A stretch of 64,000 nucleotides of DNA, taken from the NCBI RefSeq assembly GCF_004217555.1, contig NZ_SHKW01000008.1:170005-234004 (forward strand), read 5' to 3'. Both the position numbers and the translations under genes were made by a program. The DNA is from Edaphobacter modestus. Lineage in GTDB: Bacteria; Acidobacteriota; Terriglobia; Terriglobales; Acidobacteriaceae. How positions within the stretch are numbered: position 1 is the first letter of the stretch; every line of letters begins with the position of its first letter. This document shows, one piece after another, positions 36,077 to 44,300 of this stretch. The notes below the pieces were generated by a model. The model saw nothing but the letters and a program-made list of their open reading frames with translations. It had not been told where the DNA came from and did no database searches.

Positions 36077-36997
36077 ATGAAGAGATCTTTTACCTTATTC
36101 CTCTTTCCAGTCATTCTTTTGTTGAGCCATGCAGCCATGGGGCAATCCAACACCGGTGACCTGGCCCTGCAACTTACCGAAGCGTCCCAACATGGGAACG
36201 CTGAGGTGGTGAAGCTGCTAATAGCTCAATGCGCCAACGTAGAAGGCGACAACGGCGGTGGCGACACGCCACTGAGAGTGGCCGCCCAATATGGTCATGC
36301 CGAGGTGGTAAAGCTGCTCCTGGCTAAGGGCGCAAATGTGGAAGCCAGGAGTTCTTCCGGTAGTACCGCATTAATCCAGGCAGTAAATGGTGTAGCGGCG
36401 GATATAAAAGAGGAAACCGCCGGCCGAGTCGAGACTGTCAAGCTCTTGTTAGCCAAGGGTGCCAATGTAGAAGCGAAGCAGGCTAGTGGCTACACGGCGC
36501 TGATTCTGGCGGCACACGATTACGACACCGTCGAAATCCTGAAACTGTTATTGGCCAAGGGAGCCAATATTGAGGCTAAGAACGATATCGGAATGACCGC
36601 GCTCATGGCGGCAGCAGACAAGAACAATACCGAGGCGGAGAAGTTGCTTTTAGCCAAGGGCGCCAACATCGAGGCCAGAGATCAGGATGGCAGCACGGCG
36701 CTGATGTATGCCGTCAGTAAGGAGCATACCGATTCAGTGGAACTGCTCCTGTCCAAAGGAGGAAACCTCGAGGCCAAAGATAATAACGGCCAGACGGCGC
36801 TGTTCCGGGCGGCGATGGACGATGATTCTCACGGAGACTTAGGACCTGGCGACTATGTTGAAGTCACAAAGCTGCTGCTAGCCAAGGGTGCCAATGTCGA
36901 TGCTAAGGACAAGAATGGCAGGACAGCGCTACAGATGGCGACCCGGTCATACAAGCAGTATGTAGTGAAGCTGTTAAAGGCAAAGAGTTCAAACTAA
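36077..36997 (+). CDS. Secreted ankyrin-repeat protein
   Basis: Protein of 306 residues. A signal peptide (SFTLFLFPVILLLSHAAMGQ) is followed by about eight ankyrin repeats with consensus VKLLLAKGANVEAKD and GxTALxxAA. Two loops are extended (around AADIKEETAGRVE and DDDSHGDLGPGDYVE). ATG 36077 is preferred over the upstream ATG because the signal peptide then starts MKRS. It most likely sits in the periplasm as a protein-binding scaffold; some periplasmic ankyrin proteins support catalase or outer-membrane functions, but no partner is adjacent. Confidence 0.85.
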   Translation: MKRSFTLFLFPVILLLSHAAMGQSNTGDLALQLTEASQHGNAEVVKLLIAQCANVEGDNGGGDTPLRVAAQYGHAEVVKLLLAKGANVEARSSSGSTALIQAVNGVAADIKEETAGRVETVKLLLAKGANVEAKQASGYTALILAAHDYDTVEILKLLLAKGANIEAKNDIGMTALMAAADKNNTEAEKLLLAKGANIEARDQDGSTALMYAVSKEHTDSVELLLSKGGNLEAKDNNGQTALFRAAMDDDSHGDLGPGDYVEVTKLLLAKGANVDAKDKNGRTALQMATRSYKQYVVKLLKAKSSN

Positions 36998-37032
36998 AAT
37001 CCTTGGTTGAGCTGCTGGATATGCTGGCGATA

Positions 37033-37629
37033 TCAGCCTTGCATCCAACGCCGCGCGAGTAATTCAGCTGTGAGGGGAACATCGCTGGGAGTCTGAAAGG
37101 AGCCTCTCGCCTTGATAGCTGATTCACGTTGTCTCAAAGACTGTTCGTAACGAATCTGCTCTGCCGGCACAACAATCGGGCTGGTCGGAATGTTGCCTCC
37201 TAAGGCCAATGTACCTGACTTCACAGGAGGTTTGTGTATCAAGGGCTTCTCCCGGGATTGTTGAGTTGTACGAAAACGAGCTACCGGTTTGGTCCCTGAC
37301 GTAACGCTCTTTTCGATTCTTTGAATTGTGGGTTCGATTGGTGCCATTGCGTTACGCTTGTGGCCGTAAACCGCGGTCAGAGACGCACTGCGATCCTCTG
37401 TAGGTGCTACTGACATTCTTTCCGCGGACGGCTTTCGAACTTTGGATTTTGACGTTTTCCTGTGTGCATCGCCTCTCTTCGCAGACTTTGATTGAGCCGT
37501 TCGGTTAGGAGTTGGAGTCACCAACTTCCGTCGGGAGCGGGGTAGGTTAAGTTCGGCCAAAATGCGCCGAACCTTGAGGAGGCGCTCCACATAGGCGTCA
37601 ATTAAAGAAATGATATTCGCGTATTGCAT
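37033..37629 (-). CDS. Basic hypothetical protein
   Basis: Protein of 198 residues. The N-terminal helix (NIISLIDAYVERLLKVRRIL) precedes a long, low-complexity, Lys/Arg/Ser-rich middle (SKSAKRGDAHRKTSKSKVRK). A short C-terminal helix follows (VPLTAELLARRWMQG). No cysteine except none in the middle, no membrane segment. The family was not recognised; the composition suggests nucleic-acid binding or disorder. It is divergent from the diguanylate cyclase gene with about 145 bp between start codons. Confidence 0.5.
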   Translation of the reverse strand: MQYANIISLIDAYVERLLKVRRILAELNLPRSRRKLVTPTPNRTAQSKSAKRGDAHRKTSKSKVRKPSAERMSVAPTEDRSASLTAVYGHKRNAMAPIEPTIQRIEKSVTSGTKPVARFRTTQQSREKPLIHKPPVKSGTLALGGNIPTSPIVVPAEQIRYEQSLRQRESAIKARGSFQTPSDVPLTAELLARRWMQG

Positions 37630-37774
37630 TAGTAAGTATCAGTCTATCCCGATACGAACGAAGCACCACGCTTCATTCTTGCAACTTCCCGTTTTGACCC
37701 GTCATCCGTCAGGGATATGGCCCAGATACGCTGGAGCTCTCAAACTTTTGAGGAATTCGGGAGCAGAGCCGATA

Positions 37775-39379
37775 ATGAAAGTATCTGAGTCATTTGTAGT
37801 CATTCTCTCTTTCATGCCTGTGAAGATCGTTACTCTTTTACAACTCTTTCTCTTTGCGGTGTCTCTTGGCCTGTCTGTGATGGCCGCCTTGACGTTCACG
37901 CGTCGGCGCCAGGCACCGCAATCAGGCTTGTTGGTCCTGGCGATGTGCGCCGAAGCTTTTTACTGCTTCGGATACGCGCAGGAGATGGCGCAGACCACGC
38001 TAGCCGGAGCCATCTTCTGGCTCCGTGTGGAATACATCGGCATTCCGTGGATCCCAGCGCTATGGGTTCTGATTGGACGCCGGCACTTCGGCCTGCGAGG
38101 CCGCGCAGCGCTTTTGTCGATCATTCCCGTGATCGTGGCCTTTGCCGAATGGACCAACGGCATGCACGGTCTATATGACCGCTCGATGATGCTTGTGCAG
38201 CGCGGTCCTTTCTGGGTGGTCGAAGTGCATAGAGGCCCCATTGCGTGGCTGAATCTTGCCTTTCTTTATGGCTCCCTTTTTTACGGAACGGTGCTTTGCC
38301 TCTCTCGCATTCGCGCTTGTTCGGGCCTCGGCCGGTTGCAATCGATTTTTTTTGCCTCTTCCTGCGTGCCGCCTCTCATCGGCTACCTAATATATTTTGT
38401 GGGCTGGAGTCCTTGGGGACTCGACCTGGCACCGCTGGCACTGTGCCTCACAGTCGCGCTCGTTTACGTTGCGGTATTCCGGCTGGAGTGGTTCCACCTT
38501 GTCCCGACGGTTCGCTCGCTTGTGTTCAGGAGCATCCGCGATTCCGTGCTTGCGATTGATCTGCGGCATCGTCTGGTGGATTTCAACCCTGCGGCATGCG
38601 TACTTTTCCCGTGGCTCTCCGAATCCTGCCTTGGGCAGGAACTCTCCAGCGTATTTCCCGAACGCTCGGGCTTCTTGGAGGAATTCAGCACTTCGGACAG
38701 TGTGCGAGAGCTGACTCTGCCGGTGAATGGCGAAGAACAGCATTTCGAGATGCGCGTCTTCCCGCTGAACTGGGGGACGCAACAATTAGGCTGGGCTGTG
38801 ATCGTGTCGAATATCACGGCCCAGATTGAGCTTGTGCGGCGGTTGCAGCATCATGCCGTAACCGACTCCCTAACTGAGATCGCAAACCGCCGCGCCTTCG
38901 ATGCCGCTCTGGAGCGCGAGTGTGTGCGCGCGTCACGCTATCACTCACACTTTGCCCTCTTGCTCATTGATGTGGATCATTTCAAGACAATCAATGATGG
39001 TTCAGGTCACGCCATGGGAGATCAGGTATTGCACTTGGTAGCCCGCCGCATCACCCAATGTGTGCGCTCCACTGACCTGCCTGGCCGCTACGGCGGCGAT
39101 GAATTCGCAATTCTGCTGCCCGAAACAGGTCTGCATGAAGCCTCGAAACTGGCTGATCGTATTCGAGACGAAGTGGGGATCCCAGCGGCTGAGATGGGAG
39201 AACAACGGGTACGGGTCACTGTTAGCGTAGGTCTTACGGTATACACGCCCGATGATCCTGCCGATCCCAGAGAATTGCTGGAGCAGGCAGATCAAGCCCT
39301 CTATTCTGCCAAATCCGATGGGCGCAACCGCGTCCGGCTGTGGAGGGGCCTCTCTACCCGTGCGAACACGCCACGGTAA
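37775..39379 (+). CDS. Membrane diguanylate cyclase (7TM + PAS + GGDEF)
   Basis: Makes c-di-GMP from two GTP. Total 534 residues. Seven or so membrane helices in the N-terminal 225 residues match the histidine-kinase-like 7TM sensor. A PAS-like domain follows (about 250-360, FRSIRDSVLAIDLRHRLVDF). The GGDEF domain (about 370-525) has an intact GGDEF at about 439 and an RxxD inhibitory site (RSTD) five residues before it, so product feedback is expected. ATG 37775 is chosen with GGGAG upstream; the open frame extends to 37610 but that part is not membrane-like. It likely links an envelope signal to biofilm or adhesion, which would fit the Ig-like proteins nearby (inference). Confidence 0.9.
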   Translation: MKVSESFVVILSFMPVKIVTLLQLFLFAVSLGLSVMAALTFTRRRQAPQSGLLVLAMCAEAFYCFGYAQEMAQTTLAGAIFWLRVEYIGIPWIPALWVLIGRRHFGLRGRAALLSIIPVIVAFAEWTNGMHGLYDRSMMLVQRGPFWVVEVHRGPIAWLNLAFLYGSLFYGTVLCLSRIRACSGLGRLQSIFFASSCVPPLIGYLIYFVGWSPWGLDLAPLALCLTVALVYVAVFRLEWFHLVPTVRSLVFRSIRDSVLAIDLRHRLVDFNPAACVLFPWLSESCLGQELSSVFPERSGFLEEFSTSDSVRELTLPVNGEEQHFEMRVFPLNWGTQQLGWAVIVSNITAQIELVRRLQHHAVTDSLTEIANRRAFDAALERECVRASRYHSHFALLLIDVDHFKTINDGSGHAMGDQVLHLVARRITQCVRSTDLPGRYGGDEFAILLPETGLHEASKLADRIRDEVGIPAAEMGEQRVRVTVSVGLTVYTPDDPADPRELLEQADQALYSAKSDGRNRVRLWRGLSTRANTPR

Positions 39380-39397
39380 AACTGAGGACTTGGACGA

Positions 39398-39763
39398 ATG
39401 AAGCTTAGTGAAGCAAGAATCAAAGCCAAAGAAATCTACGGTGAAACTGGCTACGCGGTCTTACGCGGGGCTAACAAGAAACTTTGCGTCATTGGTTTCG
39501 TCGACAGAACCGGAAGCAGACTAGGTATCAACGTCGATTTAGCGAGTGCGGCAAGTTTCGAGGAGGCATTTCTTGCCGCGCCTCCATCCACGGCTGTCTA
39601 TTTCCTCAAAAGGACAGCTGAGATTCAAACAGAGTTTTTGGCTGCCGCCGCTGCGCTTGAGGCCACTCTCGGTTTCAAGATCGATAGACGTAAGGATCTC
39701 AGAAATCTCACTGTAGAGGACTTGCGTAATCGCCAGAAAGCGCCCGAAGAGATCAGGATATAG
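39398..39763 (+). CDS. Small hypothetical alpha/beta protein
   Basis: Protein of 121 residues, starting 18 bp after the diguanylate cyclase stop. An N-terminal alpha/beta part (YGETGYAVLRGANKKLCVIG, FVDRTGSRLGINVDLASAAS) is followed by a helical C-terminus (AEIQTEFLAAAAALEATLGF). No signal or membrane segment. The sequence looks coding throughout but the family was not recognised. Possibly co-transcribed with the cyclase. Confidence 0.55.
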   Translation: MKLSEARIKAKEIYGETGYAVLRGANKKLCVIGFVDRTGSRLGINVDLASAASFEEAFLAAPPSTAVYFLKRTAEIQTEFLAAAAALEATLGFKIDRRKDLRNLTVEDLRNRQKAPEEIRI

Positions 39764-39773
39764 CGAGCGTCGT

Positions 39774-40080
39774 GTGTCCAACGAACATTACCTTGGTTCT
39801 CACGTAGGGATCATTGAGCCGAAGATTCGGTGCAAACTAAAAACTTCTCGCCTTCGTGGCATTGAGAAATGTTCCTGCCAGGCGAAGTCAAAAGAGTCGT
39901 GTCTTCGTAAGCTCATCTGCGGATTCGAGCACGAAAACGAAGCATATGAATCCGGCGCCACAAAGATCGCCGGGCTCGATGAAGTGGGCAGAGGGCAGCC
40001 GAGATTGACCGCACCAACATAGCAACTGCGACCGAGATGGCGATGTACCGCCAGGTTGATTGCTTCCCACAAGAATACGT
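39774..40080 (+). pseudogene. Relic of ribonuclease HII with central deletion
   Basis: The frame from 39774 reaches GFEHENEAYESGATKIAGLD then EVGRG, matching the N-terminal active-site motif of RNase HII (IAGVDEVGRG). Right after, in another frame, comes AEIDRTNIATATEMAMYRQV, matching the family's later EIDRINIxxATxxAM helix. The 60 or more residues that should lie between (including the second catalytic acids) are missing and the frame changes. So this is a deleted, non-functional rnhB copy, perhaps carried by a phage or plasmid. Identification rests on two motifs. Confidence 0.5.
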
Positions 40081-40111
40081 TTCTTTTTATGCGGGTGACC
40101 CGCATCACCAT

Positions 40112-40555
40112 CTACTTCATTCGTGCCGAGCGACGCCGCTGTTTCCTCGTACCGACGACTTCCTTTATGCGAATGCCGTGAACGAGCAACATGAGTTTCT
40201 TTTTAAGCCTATATTCCGAGGTCGTACCCCCTTTGTATCTTCTACAACCAGCTTACGGTTCTTGTCCCGATATACGAAGTCAGCACGATAGTAGGCGGCC
40301 CTCTCTCCGACCTGCTTTCGGGATAACCTCATAGCTGACCTGGTATCGCAACTCTGAGATCTCTCCGAGCTGCTCCAGCCATTGAAGGTCAATGGCGCGT
40401 TTGGCTTCATCCGCCGAGTCGAAGGTTCTCCCGTTCGCCTCGGTCTTCTCGGCGTTGTACTTGTTCCGTTTGCTGGCTTCCTCCGGACCAGAGCCCCCGA
40501 TGTAGCGGGTCCAAGCGACTCTCTCAGCATTCTTTGACAAACGACCCACTGACAT
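40112..40555 (-). pseudogene. DUF1064 phage-type gene broken by two frameshifts
   Basis: Three minus-strand frames together give a complete DUF1064 protein (about 147 residues). The first carries RNKYNAEKTEANGRTFDSAD up to VIPKAGRRE, the second AAYYRADFVYRDKNRKLVVE and DTKGVR, the third TSEYRLKKKLMLLVHGIRIK then EV and a basic tail to the stop at 40112. The frame changes lie in GAGAGGGCC and in TACGACCTCGG. DUF1064 proteins occur in prophages and are predicted nuclease-fold. The protein sequence is otherwise well kept, so loss is recent or the indels are assembly errors. Confidence 0.72.
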
Positions 40556-40615
40556 CTCCTTTCTTAAAGAGAAATGGCTGGCGCGAAGCCAGCCAGGGGA
40601 GTTCCGGAGCGGAAT

Positions 40616-40840
40616 TTAGCTCCGGAGATAGGCGACGTCGCGGCGATGACGGAGCACGCAAGCCTCTCGCTCAGTCAGGCCGACGAACTCCACTGGAGCA
40701 AAGCTGATTTCATCGGGATAAAAAGAGAACAGTCTCCGCTCCTCTCCGTCAGTGAACACAGCAAAGACCTCGGGCATCGAATCGAAGGGGCCTTTCGGCA
40801 TGGGCGTGATCCGCGCTGACTTTATAGTTGGTTCTGGCAT
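40616..40840 (-). CDS. Small phage-associated hypothetical protein
   Basis: Protein of 74 residues with AAGGA seven bases before ATG 40840. It has a compact beta-rich look (VFAVFTDGEERRLFSFYPDE, ISFAPVEFVGLTEREACVLR) and is well formed, with no low complexity. It lies 60 bp upstream of the DUF1064 relic on the same strand, so both probably come from one prophage-like remnant. Function unknown. Confidence 0.6.
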   Translation of the reverse strand: MPEPTIKSARITPMPKGPFDSMPEVFAVFTDGEERRLFSFYPDEISFAPVEFVGLTEREACVLRHRRDVAYLRS

Positions 40841-41075
40841 CAATCCGTCCTTTGTAGTGGTTGCGTTCTTGGGCTAGTGGTTTGGAAAGCTCAATTGCAG
40901 ACCCTGGCCAGCAGTGTCCTCGGTGTACAACTCCGTCGAAGGTTTTGTCTTTCGTTAGAGACGGAGGGCTAGGCCGGTTGTCTCAGCGATGATCCGGCGG
41001 TCTATATACCTACGTACCGTTGTCGATACCTCCTGCTTCAGGCAATCTTTTCCTAAGCAACACAGACCTGGGAGA

Positions 41076-41133
41076 GGGGCTGTAGAGAGCGCGCCTGACG
41101 ATACAGGCACTTCTCTACAGCCCCCATTTTTTT
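41076..41133 (+). terminator. Strong composite hairpin with T-run
   Basis: A perfect 13-bp stem, GGGGCTGTAGAGA (41076-41088) and TCTCTACAGCCCC (41112-41124), encloses a second small hairpin (GCCTG...CAGGC) and is followed by TTTTTTT (41127-41133). No plus-strand protein gene ends just before it, so it may end a small RNA from about 40.85-41.13 kb. The rest of 40841-41325 holds nothing else recognisable. Confidence 0.6.
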
Positions 41134-41251
41134 GGGTGGGGAACATCGGCTTCAGGTCTGCCGATGCCGCGGGCCCCTTCGTGCAGAGGAGGAACTTCAC
41201 TTACAAATAGGGTCTGTTGTGACACTCTTACCTCATTTCTGTCCAAAAAAG

Positions 41252-41275
41252 AAAGGCTAGGGTTACCTAGCCTTT
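41252..41275 (-). terminator. Rho-independent terminator of the 1,653-residue gene
   Basis: A perfect 10-bp stem, AAAGGCTAGG (41252-41261) and CCTAGCCTTT (41266-41275), has a GTTA loop. On the minus strand it is followed by CTTTTTT. It lies 50 bases after the stop codon at 41326. Confidence 0.82.
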
Positions 41276-41325
41276 GTGTAAATCACAGCCCGAGCCCACG
41301 TGCTGCGGCTCGATGCCTCACACAT

Positions 41326-44300
41326 TTATTGGTAATTCGTGTCCCCGCTGTAAACACCTTTGATGTTGTGTATATTTGCGGGCAAATTAGCGGTCGAGTA
41401 GGTGCCCTTGCCGGTGGCATCCAAACTTATCGTTGTAAGCAGCATGCCGCCGTCATAAAGAACAATTGAGCCAGAAGGAATTGATCCGCCTACGCCAGTG
41501 AGTTGAACATTGAATGCAATTCGGTCTCCGTAGGACGACGGATCCTGTGTTGAAGTGAGGGTGATCCCCGGTGTCGCCTTGGTAACTAACAACGAGGTTG
41601 TGACCGTCTGGGAGCTATAGTCCGCAGTGTCCGATGGGCTGAACGTGGCGGAGAGGGTTTGCGTGCCTGCAGCAAGCACTGTGCCCGAGGCGGGCGAGTA
41701 GACGAACGTACCGGCAAGACCTCCAGAGGTCGCATTGAGCTGCGCCCCCGAAAGGGCCGTGCCGTAAATGATCGAGCTTGGCGTTGCCCAGCTCAGTGTC
41801 GGCGTGGCCTTGTTCACCGTCAGACTTATTGTCGTTGTCGCTCCGTTGTAGTTCGCGGAATCAGTAGGAATGAAGGTCACACCAAGAGTCTGTGTGCCAG
41901 CGCCCAACACCGTGCCCGCAGCGGGCGAGTAGACGAACGTGCCGGCAACACCGCCAGAGGTCGCGTTGAGCTGCGCCCCCGAGAGTGCCGTCCCGTAAGT
42001 GATTGCACTTGGCGTTGCCCAGCTAAGTGTCGGCGATGCCTTGTTCACCGTTAGGCTGAGTGTCGTTGTCGCCCCGTTGTAGGTAGCGGGATCGTCAGGA
42101 ATGAAGTTCACACTAAGAGTCTGTGTGCCAACTCCCAACACCGTGCCCGCAGCGGGCGAGTAGACAAATGTACCGGCAATACCTCCAGAGGTCGCATTGA
42201 GTTGCGTCCCCGAAAGTGCCATGCCGTAAGTGATCGCGCTTGGCGTTGCCCAGCTCAGTGTCGGTGCGGCCTTGTTGACGGTCAGGCTCACCGTCGCTGT
42301 CGCTCCGTTGTAGCTCACGGAATCGTCAGGAATGAAGTTCACACTAAGAGTCTGTGTTCCAGCGCCCAACACCGTGCCCGCAGCGGGCGTGTAGACGAAG
42401 GTACCGGGAATACCTCTAGTGGTAGCGTTGAGCTGCGTTCCCGAGAGTGCCGTGCCGTAAGTGATTGCGCTTGGCGATGCCCAGGTAATAGCCGGTGTTG
42501 CCTTGATCACTGTTACAACGATCGGCTGGGATATCGACGAATAATCGTTTGGGTCTCCTTCATAGTTTGCGACGATTGAATTATTGCCAACCGGAAGCAA
42601 TAACGTTGTCAGTGTCGCAAGTCCGCCCTGGCCGGTGGTTGGGGTGCTGTAGGTTGCTACGTAGGGACCAACAAGTGTTGATTGTTCAACCTGTGCGCCC
42701 CAAACATAGAAAACGTCGTTTGGGGTCCAATCAACAACTTGGAACCCACGGCCAGCATCTGCGACGCCCTGTGGGATGTTTTGCAAGGTAACACTATAGC
42801 GATGCCAAGACGTAGTAAGCGCCGCTCCACCACCCGCGTTGTCATTCAGTCCGAACCCGACAACTTCTCCCCCCTTCGAACCGCGCATCCACACGCTAAT
42901 TGTGTACGTTTGTCCAGCGGTCAGCCCCGCTGCGATAGTATCTATAGCGCCCACCGCTCCGCCGCTTCCACAGCCGGGCGCTCCCGGAATCGTGAACTTG
43001 GTTGCGGTCGTGGTTCCATCGGGGGCAGAGAAGTCCGATGTATTGAGCACGATGCTTGACGAGTCGCCACAGTATCCACTCCATGATGTACCGCCGACCT
43101 GTTGTGAGTACGGAATAAGGTTCGTTGCGCTGACAGAAGTCAGATTGCCGCTTCCAATCTCCACACCATTGCTTTTGAAGGTCACTGTTCCGGTGGGGGC
43201 ATTTCCACCCGTATCCACAAGTGCGGACAATGTCGTGCTATCGGCATAGGGGTAAGCGTTGTTGGACGTAGTCAGTTCGGTAACCGTCGAGGAGATAGCA
43301 GGAATTACGACCTGCGTCACCGAACTGCTTGAGGCTGCAAAGTTGCCTTGTGCCGCAAAAGAGCAACCGATGACATGCGTTCCAACAGGAAGGCCCGTTC
43401 CGCCCCAAGCGACTCCACCAGGTACTGTCGAGCTGGTCACAAAATTCCCGTTATCTGTATAGGTGATCGTCCCGGTCGGCGTGCCTCCCGGCGATGTCAC
43501 CGTGCAAGGCCAGGAAACGTTTTGACCTTCCTTGGTGGGGGTAAGAGTGCTCGTTATCGTCGTCGTCGTTGGCGCTTGCAGGATCGTCCAGATCTGCGGA
43601 GCAGTTGACACGGCATTGTTGTTTGCATCTCCAAGATAGTTGACCTGAAACGTATGATCCCCCGCAGGATTTGTACCAAGGCCTGTTGCTGCTGAGGCAT
43701 TGCCTCCGCCATCGAGAGGAATAGTTGTCCACTCTGCTCCGTCATAACGGAAGTCAACAAACCCACAAGAGGTATTGCAGCCGACGTGAACCGATACGGT
43801 AGTGGCCTGTAGGCCGAAAGTAATCGGATTGGGCGAAACACTGAACGAAACGCTTGGCGTCGTTTTGTTAATTGTCACAACCGTGCTACCGCTGGCACCG
43901 TTGTAGTTGGCGTCACCAGACGAGTTTGCGATGACGGCATAGTTTCCCGCTGGTTGGCCGTTAAAGCCGCTCAGGGAGAAATTGCCGCCTCCATCGAACG
44001 AGCCGCTGCCCCACAAACTGCCAAGGCCATTCCAATACATTGTTACTGGCCCGCCGCCACCTGACGTGTGTGCTGTGCAGGTTGTGGACTGGGATCCATA
44101 CGAGATCGGGTTGGGCGAACAGGCGACCGTAACTGTCGGAGTCGCCTTGTTGATCGTGAGAACTGTCGAGCTGGACGTCCCGTTGTAGGTACTATCGCCT
44201 GAGGACGTGACTCCGATGGTATGATTCCCGGCGGGGTAGTTGTTGAATCCTCCCCCTGATACGTTGCCAGCGCCGTCCACATTACCCGTGAACCAGGGAT

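Noticed and set aside
41659..43462. Several plus-strand open frames opposite the Ig-like repeats
   Set aside because: They repeat with the Ig units, are Arg/Cys-rich and have no ribosome sites; shadows of the minus-strand gene.
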